Position numbers and translations under genes: made by a program. From positions 1 through 13,432 of the forward strand of contig CAZWHE010000114.1 of assembly GCA_964633825.1 (NCBI GenBank): a DNA stretch of 13,432 bases, given 5' to 3'. The notes beneath the pieces were generated by a model, which saw only the letters and a list, made by a program, of their open reading frames with translations, did not search any database and had not been told where the DNA came from. The stretch comes from CAZWHE01 sp964633825. GTDB taxonomy: Bacteria; Planctomycetota; B15-G4; CAYZWU01. The stretch's first letter is position 1, and each line of letters opens with the position of its first letter. Below, piece after piece: positions 1 through 6,460 of the stretch.

Positions 1-1298
1 TGCTGAGTGGGAGAGGCGTTCTCGTCGTCCTCGTCCACGAGTATCATGAGCGGATAGCCGATCGTGACAACCGGGCCGCTCAGAGAGAGGGCGTACGATG
101 TGTCGCGCATGGCCAGCATGTAATGCCCGCCGGCGATGCGGAGGGGATCTTCGTCGCGGTTATCCGTCCCGTATTCGGGTGTGTGAACGACCCATCCCTT
201 CCAGTGATGAAGCTCGACGCGGGACATGCCGTTCTGGCCTCCGTTTTCGTACCAGTATTTGACCATCGGTTCGTATTGGGTGTAGCGGCTCGTGTCCTTG
301 ATCGACTCGAGGTAGACGGGATGGGTGACGCTCGCCGGCCAGCCGCCGTTGTCATACCTGTAACCGCCGTCGAGGGTGCCGCCCCATCCGTGGTGGTCGC
401 CGACCACGCGGATCGTGTCCTGATGGGGGAGGTTGGCCAGGTCGGTCTGCACCAGAAAGGTTTCGGGCTCCTGCCAGGATTGCGGCCCCGTGGCGCTCCA
501 GTTCCTGTTGAGGTCGACGCCGTGGGCGTTGTAGCGCTGGTAAAGCTCGGTTCCGTCGGGGTTCACCATGGGATAGAAGACCCAGCGCACCTGCTCGGTG
601 ATCTCAGGGCCGGGCTGCCGTTCGTCGGGGAGCAGGTCGTTCAGACCGAGGAGGAAGTCGAGCATGCCTTCGAAGACGAAGCTGCACGACCACTCGTCGC
701 CGTGCTGGCGGACGATGACGACCACGGTTCTTTTCCGATGGGTGGGAATCGCGCTGTTCGGGTCGTCGAAGATGATCCGGTAAATGGGGCGCCCCTGCAC
801 CGAGTTTCCGAGCACGGAGACGTCGAGGCGGGGATCGGAGGGCAGGTTGTTGATGTAATCGGTGAGATCGGCGAACCGGTAATACGACGCCCGGGCTTGT
901 CCAAAACCGGGGGGAAGGAGCTCGACCAGTTCGCGCTCGCGCCGGATGGTGAGGAAGATCACAAGGCCATCAAGCGACGCCGAAGCCGGCAGGGAACGCC
1001 ACGTTCCCGGGCCTGTCCAGGCGCGGGCCGTCCATCCGGTCTCGGGCGCCGGGAAAAGGACGTCGACTCTTTGGCCCTCTTTCCCCCGGACTTCGAAGAC
1101 GGGAAGGTTGACGGAGGGGTCTTCGAGCAGATCGAGCGCCACCTTCCCCGGGCCGGCATTGCGGAAAGCGATCGCAGCGCCCGAATCTGTCATGTCGCGG
1201 AAAGCGGATGCAGAGAGAAGGGCGTCATCGCCGGCGGCAGCCGCCGGACCAACGACGATGGAGAGGGCCAAGACGACGAGAAAGAGCACAGACCTCAT
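1..1298 (-). CDS. Secreted M14-family zinc carboxypeptidase, 3' end cut off by the window edge
   Basis: The minus-strand frame is open from ATG at 1298 to the left edge (432 codons, no stop). Residues 1-22 form a signal peptide ending in a run of Ala before GDD. Residues about 30-130 form an N-terminal beta-rich domain. The M14 metallopeptidase domain follows. It has the HxxE zinc motif HGDE (H199, E202), the MVNPDG stretch (244-249), the DLNRNW signature (262-267, with N264 and R265 as substrate-binding residues), a DHHGW motif whose H303 is the likely third zinc ligand, and TPEYG (373-377), whose E375 is the likely catalytic glutamate. M14 enzymes remove C-terminal residues from peptides; this one should act outside the cytoplasm. 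From about residue 405 a further beta-rich segment begins, with an acidic VDEDDEN stretch (421-427). The start is set by the signal peptide and an AGGTG four bases upstream. Family assignment is firm; substrate is unknown. Confidence 0.9.
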   Translation of the reverse strand, partial: MRSVLFLVVLALSIVVGPAAAAGDDALLSASAFRDMTDSGAAIAFRNAGPGKVALDLLEDPSVNLPVFEVRGKEGQRVDVLFPAPETGWTARAWTGPGTWRSLPASASLDGLVIFLTIRRERELVELLPPGFGQARASYYRFADLTDYINNLPSDPRLDVSVLGNSVQGRPIYRIIFDDPNSAIPTHRKRTVVVIVRQHGDEWSCSFVFEGMLDFLLGLNDLLPDERQPGPEITEQVRWVFYPMVNPDGTELYQRYNAHGVDLNRNWSATGPQSWQEPETFLVQTDLANLPHQDTIRVVGDHHGWGGTLDGGYRYDNGGWPASVTHPVYLESIKDTSRYTQYEPMVKYWYENGGQNGMSRVELHHWKGWVVHTPEYGTDNRDEDPLRIAGGHYMLAMRDTSYALSLSGPVVTIGYPLMILVDEDDENASPTQ

Positions 1299-1344
1299 GG
1301 CACACCTGCTTTCTTTAGAAACAGCGAAGATCCTTTACCTCGGG

Positions 1345-1372
1345 ATTATACATCAAATTGACATAATATGAA
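1345..1372 (-). promoter_or_regulatory. Sigma70-type promoter of the M14 carboxypeptidase gene
   Basis: On the minus strand there is a perfect -10 TATAAT (1350 to 1345) and a 4/6 -35 TTCATA (1372 to 1367) with a 16-base spacer. Transcription would start near 1338, leaving a leader of about 40 bases before the ATG at 1298. It lies between the terminator of the upstream gene and the carboxypeptidase start, so the two genes are probably separate transcripts. Confidence 0.55.
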
Positions 1373-1407
1373 GGGAGAATCTACTTGGGTAGCGGTCCGA
1401 TAGAGAA

Positions 1408-1439
1408 CCGCGCCGCCTCCCTGAAGGGAAACGGCGCGG
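1408..1439 (-). terminator. Terminator hairpin after the beta-propeller gene
   Basis: There is a perfect 8-bp outer stem (CCGCGCCG at 1408-1415, CGGCGCGG at 1432-1439) and an inner 5-bp stem (TCCCT/AGGGA) around a 2-base centre. It begins 33 bases past the TAG of the upstream minus-strand gene. The T-tract on the minus side is poor (TTCTCT), so termination may be incomplete or Rho-assisted. Confidence 0.6.
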
Positions 1440-1471
1440 AGAAGTTTTTATGAGCAAGCGCCGGCCGCTCG

Positions 1472-2977
1472 CTATTTAACGAGCAGGCTGAAGCTGTCCC
1501 TGTCCCAATCGCCCCAGGATGTCTGGTAAAGGGCCATGGAGAAGATGTACGTACCCAACGGTGTCCCCGGCGGAAGCTTGAGCGAAATGTTTCCGCTTCC
1601 GCTGAAGTAGGGCGGCACGGTGTATGTGCCGTAGGACTTCGTCACCACAGCGCCGGAGGGGGTGCGGACCTCCAACCAGATCTGGATCGTCTGCGCGAAG
1701 GAGGTGTGGTTCTCCACGTGGACGGTCCAGGTGATCGTGTCGCCCGGCTCGGCCTCGGAAGGCGTGTTGCTCAGCCAGATGACGAGGGGGGGGGCAGCGC
1801 AAGACTGGATGTTGGATTGGGGATAGATATAGTCCGTCCAGACCGCGTAGCCTCCTCTTCCGAGCTGGTTCTTGTAGACGTAGCTCGCGTCGTGGTAGTC
1901 GAGGGTGTTGAAACTGACGGGCGGTGTCCACTCGTCCCAGAGCTGCTCCTTGTATGAATAGAAGAGAGTGCGGGCCTGCTGCGGCAGATTGACCTTCTCG
2001 TGCCAGAGGACGCGAAGCTCGCCGTGGTCATCCATGGCAAGGGTAACCATCGGAAAGCCCTCGATGGTGGCGGCCACCTGCTCCCGGTTCCCGAAGGTCG
2101 TTCCGCCGTCGGTGCTCGTGTTGTAGAAAACGCCTCCCTGATTGCTTCCTTGTGAGTACGTCACATGGGGATTGTCGAGGCCGTCAACAACAAGGCACGA
2201 ATAGAGCCCGGCAATATCGGGCGTGCCGGGTGAGATCTGGCTCACGAGGACGATGGGCTGCCAGGAGGCTCCGTTGTTGGACGTAGAAGTGTGGTAAACC
2301 TGAAAGCCGGCCTGGGCCTCGTCCCAGATCACATGAGCACTCCCGGGCGACCAGTCGTAAGGGCAGGCGACGCACGGCCTTTCCGATTCGAAGGGGTTGT
2401 TGGAAACGTTTATGGGACCGTTGAAGCTGAAGCCGTTGTCGGTGCTCGCGCTGTAGAGGATTTCGTCTCCCGAACCGGGGCCGTAATAATCGATTTCCTG
2501 CCACACCACGTGGATTGTATTGAGGCCGTCGCAGTCGATGGAGGGGAAGATCGACATACTCCACGGAGAATTGCTGAGATTCAAGGGAACAGACCAGGCG
2601 TTCATCCCCGCGGGAGAATTGGAGTACCAGATGTCCCACGTGTCGCTCCAGACGAGGTGGAGGATGTCGCCCATGTCGATGGCCAGAGCGGGGTATTGAG
2701 CCGGTGCAAAGGGAAGCACCATCGAGGGGGTCCAGGTTTTGCCCCATGTGTCGAGACTCGATAAAGACTCGATCACGGGCACGGCGTGGGGGTTGCAGAT
2801 CACGGCGTGGTAAAGACCCGTGCTGTCACGCACCACTCTCCGGCCGTTCTCCATCTGCGTATCGCCTCCCGTCATGATGAACGAGACATCGATATTCGCC
2901 GAGGCGATGGAGCAGATCAGGCCGGCCAGCAGAAGCGAAAAGGAAAGCAGGATTGATTTCTTTTTCATGTTCTTCAT
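1472..2977 (-). CDS. Secreted BNR/sialidase-like beta-propeller protein with C-terminal Ig-like domain
   Basis: The product is 501 residues. The start at 2977 is supported by AAGGAG eight bases upstream and a signal peptide (lysines 5-7, hydrophobic core 9-22, cleavage after ASA near 27). Residues about 35-395 form repeated blades in the style 'HVVWxE...ILYSxSTDNGxSF'. Asp-box-like turns are visible at SLDTWGKTW (74-82), STDNGFSF (178-185), STSNNGASW (231-239) and STDGGTTF (288-295). These are typical of the sialidase/BNR superfamily. The usual sialidase arginine triad is not evident, so I do not call it a sialidase. Residues about 397-501 form an Ig-like/CARDB-type domain ending in an LPPGTPLGTY motif. 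The role is likely extracellular binding or adhesion. It has no close operon partner: a hairpin follows it and the next gene has its own promoter. Confidence 0.8.
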   Translation of the reverse strand: MKNMKKKSILLSFSLLLAGLICSIASANIDVSFIMTGGDTQMENGRRVVRDSTGLYHAVICNPHAVPVIESLSSLDTWGKTWTPSMVLPFAPAQYPALAIDMGDILHLVWSDTWDIWYSNSPAGMNAWSVPLNLSNSPWSMSIFPSIDCDGLNTIHVVWQEIDYYGPGSGDEILYSASTDNGFSFNGPINVSNNPFESERPCVACPYDWSPGSAHVIWDEAQAGFQVYHTSTSNNGASWQPIVLVSQISPGTPDIAGLYSCLVVDGLDNPHVTYSQGSNQGGVFYNTSTDGGTTFGNREQVAATIEGFPMVTLAMDDHGELRVLWHEKVNLPQQARTLFYSYKEQLWDEWTPPVSFNTLDYHDASYVYKNQLGRGGYAVWTDYIYPQSNIQSCAAPPLVIWLSNTPSEAEPGDTITWTVHVENHTSFAQTIQIWLEVRTPSGAVVTKSYGTYTVPPYFSGSGNISLKLPPGTPLGTYIFSMALYQTSWGDWDRDSFSLLVK

Positions 2978-3520
2978 GGCTCTGACTCCTTAACAGTATT
3001 GAAAAAAATAGAAAGGCTCTGACTACAATCGATCACTTCAAGCGATCGTACTCATGAACGAGAGCGGTTCTATTAATCTCAGTGCGGAAACGGCGTGGGG
3101 GGGCTCATGAAATCCTGAAAAAAACCTCAACTATGCAAAAAACATAGAGCGAACGCACTGGAAGTGCGCGCAGGCGCGCCAGAGTGCGGTAGCTGTGGCC
3201 AAAGAGCTATTTTTCTGGGCCGCAGCGTATTTCATCCAACATCTTGGCCGACACGATGTCGTCGTGGTACAATATCGCCAGTAGGGAACAATTTTATAAA
3301 GACGCATGCAGGGCGATCGAAAAGGCCGTGAATGATCAATCAGGTAAGCTTGCTCGACAGGCGCGACGTGAAGCAATACACAGTGTGCTCGAAGAGTATG
3401 GTTTTATAACACGAACATGAGGCGGACGACCATTCAAGGCCCACGAGCAGGAAATAATCTCGTGATCACTACAATAACGAATTGCTTTGAATCGACCAAT
3501 TTCTGAAGGAGGACAGAACC
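2978..3520. other. 543-base intergenic region with no secure gene
   Basis: This stretch separates the divergent beta-propeller gene (minus) and CsgG-like gene (plus), so it should hold both promoters, but I see no convincing -35/-10 pair for either. It contains a weak hairpin at 3030-3048 (7-bp stem with one A-C mismatch, loop TTCAA), a G7 run near 3094-3100, a 10-base direct repeat GGCTCTGACT (2978-2987 and 3015-3024), a doubtful small ORF (3256-3420), and a small inverted repeat CACGAG/CTCGTG (3442-3464) upstream of the CsgG-like gene. Confidence 0.6.
3256..3420 (+). CDS. Doubtful 54-residue small ORF of unknown function
   Basis: ATG 3256 to TGA 3418-3420 encodes a 54-residue, charged, helix-like sequence beginning MSSWYNIASREQ and ending EEYGFITRT. 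I recognise no family. There is no clear ribosome binding site before the ATG. The frame is open further upstream to a TAG at 3191, and an overlapping +1 frame is open from about 3110 to a TAG near 3290, which could mean a decayed, frameshifted gene. Base composition is lower in GC than the large secreted genes and closer to the CsgG-like gene 100 bases downstream. It may be a real small protein, a gene remnant or chance. Confidence 0.25.
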   Translation: MSSWYNIASREQFYKDACRAIEKAVNDQSGKLARQARREAIHSVLEEYGFITRT

Positions 3521-4399
3521 ATGAATAGGATCGTATTATTAATGATTTCAGTTCTTTTTATCGTTGTTTTTTCGAGTAACGATTGTTTAGCAAAAGCAAA
3601 GATTGGAATCCCCGGCTTGGAAAACAAGGCGCGCCTCGATCGTACGACGGCGGATAGCCTTGTGGACATGCTCGTTACTGCTTTTGTCAAAGCCAAGAAG
3701 TTCGATGTGATGGAACGATCCTCTTTGTTGGCTATCGCTGAGGAACAGATGCTGGGTGCGTCGGGTCTGGTAGACCCGGAAGGAGCAGCAAAGATCGGGA
3801 AACTCGGCGGAGTACAATTCATGGTCGTTGGAGTGATCACTCAGTGCGGTTACTCCAAGAAAGAGACAAAAGCTTTTGGAATAACGGGAGGTCAGACTAC
3901 GGCTCATATCGGCTTGGACATACGGCTTGTTGACACCAATACCGGACAGATCATGCTTGCGGAGTCATTTACCAAATCTAAAACGGCTGTCGGTATTTCG
4001 ACCGGCGGGCTTAGAGTCGATTTGGCAAAAGGACCGATCAGCGAACTCGCGAGGGAGGTCTGTAACGAGATCGTAAGAGAGGTCATGTTCACCGTTTATC
4101 CACCCAAAGTGATCAAGGTCAGCAATGATAAGGTAACAATCAACTACGGGGAGAGTGTCATTTCGGTGGATGAGGTGTTTGAAGTCTATTCGCTCGGGGA
4201 AGAACTAATCGACCCTGACACGGGAGAATCGCTGGGAGCTGATGAGGAACTTGTAGGTACGATCAAGATTACGAAGACGACTGCAAAGATTTCGATCGGA
4301 ATCATCATCGACTCCAATGGTGATATCGGCACCGGCATGGTGCTTCGCCCGAAGGTCACTAAGAAAGAGAAGAAGAAAGATTCGATTGTTCCATGGTAA
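3521..4399 (+). CDS. CsgG-family protein with a FlgT_C-like C-terminal domain
   Basis: The product is 292 residues. The start is fixed by GAAGGAGG eight bases upstream. Residues 1-25 form a signal peptide. C22 follows Asn-Asp, so there is no proper lipobox; this differs from E. coli CsgG, which is an outer-membrane lipoprotein. Residues 26-193 carry the CsgG/HfaB pattern: a helix 'LVDMLVTAFVKAKKFDVMERSSLLAIAEEQ' region (47-76), then GLVDPEGAAKIGKL (82-95), then VQFMVVGVIT (98-107) and an LVDTNTGQI strand turn (136-144). Residues about 195-278 resemble the FlgT C-terminal SH3-like barrel (VTINYG, EVFEVY, DPDTGE, a later GTGMVLRP). A lysine-rich tail ends at PW. CsgG proteins form outer-membrane export pores or periplasmic/lipid-associated assemblies; the substrate here is unknown and no curli genes are nearby. 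By hand count of several lines, GC is about mid-40s percent, below its neighbours. It faces a tRNA across a shared hairpin. Confidence 0.75.
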   Translation: MNRIVLLMISVLFIVVFSSNDCLAKAKIGIPGLENKARLDRTTADSLVDMLVTAFVKAKKFDVMERSSLLAIAEEQMLGASGLVDPEGAAKIGKLGGVQFMVVGVITQCGYSKKETKAFGITGGQTTAHIGLDIRLVDTNTGQIMLAESFTKSKTAVGISTGGLRVDLAKGPISELAREVCNEIVREVMFTVYPPKVIKVSNDKVTINYGESVISVDEVFEVYSLGEELIDPDTGESLGADEELVGTIKITKTTAKISIGIIIDSNGDIGTGMVLRPKVTKKEKKKDSIVPW

Positions 4400-4407
4400 C
4401 CGCCCAA

Positions 4408-4441
4408 ACAAAAAAGGGGTGGGCGATCGCCCTAACCCCTT
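4408..4441 (-). terminator. Strong intrinsic terminator for tRNA-Arg; also behind the CsgG-like gene
   Basis: The hairpin has AAGGGG (4414-4419) pairing with CCCCTT (4436-4441) outside, and the palindrome GGGCGATCGCCC (4421-4432) inside. On the minus strand it is followed directly by a run of six T (4413-4408) and begins 11 bases past the tRNA CCA end. On the plus strand only a short TT follows, so it serves the CsgG-like gene more weakly. Confidence 0.85.
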
Positions 4442-4451
4442 GCTAATTAAC

Positions 4452-4528
4452 TGGCGCGCCCGGGAGGACTCGAACCCCCGACCCTCGGATTAGAAATCCG
4501 ATGCTCTATCCGCCTGAGCTACGGGCGC
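4452..4528 (-). tRNA. tRNA-Arg (anticodon TCT), CCA encoded
   Basis: The minus strand reads as a complete tRNA. The 7-bp acceptor stem is GCGCCCG (4528-4522) with CGGGCGC (4462-4456), followed by discriminator G (4455) and an encoded CCA (4454-4452). The D arm contains AGCTCAG...AGAGC. The anticodon stem TCGGA/TCCGA encloses loop TTTCTAA, giving anticodon TCT (4494-4492), which reads AGA/AGG arginine codons. The T arm has the GTTCGAGTC loop. It stands alone with its own terminator. No copy of its 3' end is seen elsewhere in the window, so no attachment-site duplication is detectable here. Confidence 0.97.
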
Positions 4529-4540
4529 GCTTGCGATCAC

Positions 4541-4546
4541 AATATA
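4541..4546 (-). promoter_or_regulatory. Probable -10 box of tRNA-Arg
   Basis: TATATT on the minus strand lies 12 bases upstream of the mature tRNA 5' end, in an otherwise GC-rich stretch. This would give a very short leader. A convincing -35 is not visible at 16-18 bases (best is TTCCAC). Confidence 0.4.
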
Positions 4547-4562
4547 GCGCCCTCATTCCGGC

Positions 4563-4754
4563 TTGTGGAACAGAATTTCGGAGTTTATCCACCTCGGGAT
4601 GGGAACCAGGGGAGAATGCCTACACTGGTTTAAAGATTCCGAATCATCTCTCTGGGATTTCCAAAGACAGTGCCCGGCTTGTGGCATGCGTTTTGCTTTA
4701 TGGTTTAATGGCATCTCTGTAATTGACGCAAATAATACTCTTTTCATGAGGTGA
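4563..4754 (+). CDS. Doubtful small ORF with a CPACG motif, just upstream of the hydrolase
   Basis: A frame of up to 63 codons starts at TTG 4563 (or ATG 4599, 51 codons) and stops at TGA 4752-4754. The stop overlaps the GAGGTG ribosome binding site of the hydrolase gene that starts at 4759, so coupling is possible. The product is rich in Trp and Phe and contains CPACGMRF, which resembles one knuckle of a zinc ribbon, plus one earlier Cys, but no second knuckle. An 11-base repeat CCGGCTTGTGG occurs at 4558-4568 and 4674-4684, each encoding PACG in a different frame. There is no good ribosome binding site. It may be chance, leader sequence or a remnant. Confidence 0.2.
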   Translation: MWNRISEFIHLGMGTRGECLHWFKDSESSLWDFQRQCPACGMRFALWFNGISVIDANNTLFMR

Positions 4755-4758
4755 TCCG

Positions 4759-6390
4759 ATGCTCGCACTGCGCCAGAAGAACCGGATGATGCACATTCTG
4801 CTCAGTCTTTTCTTTATTCTCTTCTTTGATTTTCACGATGCCCTCGCTTCACGGGCCCCGGGTTACGACCCGCCATTTGTGGAACAGATACCGATGCGCG
4901 ACGGCAAGTCGCTGGCCGCGGACGTTTATCTGCCGAAAGCGGGCCAGAGCTGGCCGACCATTCTGATCCAGACGCCGTACAACCGGCTCTTTTATCGCAT
5001 CGCCGGTCTACCCCTGCCGACCAGTGACTATGCCTTCGTCATCGTCGACTGGCGCGGTTTCTGGGGCTCAGCAAGCGCGGCCGCGCCCTTTCCCCATTAC
5101 GGCAGGGACGGTTACGATTGCGTGGAGTGGATCGCCGGGCAGGCGTGGAGCGACGGCCACGTGGGCACATGGGGAGCCTCCGCCCTGGGCGGAGTCCAAT
5201 ACCAGACCGCGCGAGAGCATCCCCCTCATCTCGATGCCTGCGTGCCCTTGGTCAGGGACATGCAGTTCGATTACAGACACTACTATCCCGGCGGTGCGCT
5301 ACGTGAAGAGCTGCTCCGCGTCTATCAGATCGTGGGCTACACGATTCAGGGAACGATCGTGAAACATCCGACTCACGATCTCTGGTGGCAATCGATGGAA
5401 CAGGCATCCAGATATGCCGATGAAATCGATGTTCCCATGTTCATCATCGGCGGCTGGTACGATATCGATGTTCCGGGCTTTATGAAAACCTACCGATGGT
5501 TGAGTCATTACGGGGATCCGGCGGCCCGCGACGAGCACCGCCTCATGATCGGGCCCTGGGAGCACGGAAAGGAAGGGGAGTTGAAGCAGGGTGAACTCCA
5601 GTACCCGGGGGCGGAAGGCTTTGCCCAGCGGGCGGCCGTCCTCTTTCTCGACAAGTGGTGCCGCGGAATCGGCTCCGGCCTTCCCGGCATGCGCGTTCAC
5701 TTCTTCGACATGGGAACGCGGCAGTGGCACGAGGCGGATGAATGGCTTGCAGCCGGAACTGAGGATCTCCGCCTCTACTTGCAGCCCGGCGGCGGGTTGC
5801 ATATCGATCAGCCGCCTCTGGGCTCGGCGGCTGATGACCTTCCTTACGATCCTCTCGATCCCTGTCCCACACTGGGAGGAGCCGTCATCATGCCGAATAT
5901 CCCCAGCGGACCGCGCGACCTGCGCAGCGGCGTGGAAGACCGCTCCGATGTGCTCGTCTACACGACCCCCCCCCTCCCGGAGAACGTCACACTCGCCGGT
6001 GCGCCGAGCGCCCTGCTCCATGCGTCATCGGACCGCAGGGACACCGATTTCATGGTGCGCCTTACCGACGTTTATCCAGACGGGCGGTCGATGCTCGTGG
6101 TCGACGGCGCTTGCCGCGGCCGCTTCCGCGACGGCACGGATGAGGAGAAGCTCATGACGCCCGGTGTTGTCTACAAGATCCCTGTCGGCATGAGCGAAAC
6201 GGCCATCACCTTTCCCGCGGGCCACCGGATCCGGATCGTTATTAGTTCGTCGAACCATCCGCGTTTTCACGCCAACCCGAACGACGGCGGGCCGCTCTAT
6301 GATCCCGGCGCGACGCCCCTCTTCGCCAGCAACAAGATCTACCACGATCCCGGCCGTCCCTCCTGCGTGATTCTGCCGATTCTGAAATGA
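4759..6390 (+). CDS. Secreted CocE/NonD-family (X-Pro dipeptidyl-peptidase-type) serine hydrolase
   Basis: The product is 543 residues, near the usual length for CocE-type enzymes. The start at 4759 has GAGGTG upstream. Residues 1-30 are a signal peptide (hydrophobic 12-23, ALA before SRAPG). The N-terminal alpha/beta-hydrolase domain opens with IPMRDGKSLAADVYLP (44-59) and contains YAFVIVDWRGFWGS (91-104). The nucleophile motif is GASALG (139-144), with S141. The likely catalytic Asp is in GGWYDID (D234), and the likely catalytic His is in GPWEHG (H268). Residues about 395-541 form the jelly-roll PepX_C domain (DVLVYTTPPL, then FPAGHRIRIVISSS and HPRFHANPN). Family members hydrolyse esters, amides or X-Pro dipeptides; the substrate cannot be told from sequence. 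It probably acts in the periplasm or outside the cell. It ends in a genuine TGA. Confidence 0.9.
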   Translation: MLALRQKNRMMHILLSLFFILFFDFHDALASRAPGYDPPFVEQIPMRDGKSLAADVYLPKAGQSWPTILIQTPYNRLFYRIAGLPLPTSDYAFVIVDWRGFWGSASAAAPFPHYGRDGYDCVEWIAGQAWSDGHVGTWGASALGGVQYQTAREHPPHLDACVPLVRDMQFDYRHYYPGGALREELLRVYQIVGYTIQGTIVKHPTHDLWWQSMEQASRYADEIDVPMFIIGGWYDIDVPGFMKTYRWLSHYGDPAARDEHRLMIGPWEHGKEGELKQGELQYPGAEGFAQRAAVLFLDKWCRGIGSGLPGMRVHFFDMGTRQWHEADEWLAAGTEDLRLYLQPGGGLHIDQPPLGSAADDLPYDPLDPCPTLGGAVIMPNIPSGPRDLRSGVEDRSDVLVYTTPPLPENVTLAGAPSALLHASSDRRDTDFMVRLTDVYPDGRSMLVVDGACRGRFRDGTDEEKLMTPGVVYKIPVGMSETAITFPAGHRIRIVISSSNHPRFHANPNDGGPLYDPGATPLFASNKIYHDPGRPSCVILPILK

Positions 6391-6402
6391 GGTGGGGGGG
6401 GT

Positions 6403-6439
6403 AATAAAAAAGGGGCGGGACACACGCGGTCCCGCCCCT
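6403..6439 (-). terminator. Strong intrinsic terminator for the FG-GAP gene
   Basis: There is a perfect 11-bp stem (AGGGGCGGGAC at 6411-6421, GTCCCGCCCCT at 6429-6439) with a 7-base loop. On the minus strand it is followed by TTTTTTATTA (6411 downward) and begins 21 bases past the TAA of the FG-GAP gene. The converging hydrolase gene also runs into it but lacks a T-tract on that side. Confidence 0.9.
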
Positions 6440-6460
6440 GGGTTGAAAAGGAGATCTGTT

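Noticed and set aside
123..1361. 412-codon plus-strand ORF
   Set aside because: It is antisense to the M14 carboxypeptidase, whose catalytic motifs are unmistakable. The plus-strand product matches nothing and arises from GC-rich third positions.
1358..1363. Perfect TTGACA on the plus strand
   Set aside because: No -10 box lies 16-18 bases downstream and no plus-strand gene follows.
2291..2764. 157-codon plus-strand ORF
   Set aside because: It is antisense to the beta-propeller gene and has no recognisable features.
3131..3376. 81-codon minus-strand ORF
   Set aside because: No ribosome binding site and an unconvincing composition; the plus-strand frames in the same place look more protein-like.
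3442..3464. CACGAG/CTCGTG inverted repeat as terminator or operator
   Set aside because: It is a six-bp stem with an 11-base loop and no T-tract; it could occur by chance and has no supporting context.
3170..4460. Attachment-site repeat of the tRNA 3' end
   Set aside because: Only the short palindrome GGCGCGCC recurs (near 3173, 3630 and 4453); it is too short and no longer copy of the tRNA end is present.
5299..6021. 240-codon minus-strand ORF
   Set aside because: It is antisense to the CocE-type hydrolase with catalytic triad; no ribosome site or recognisable product.
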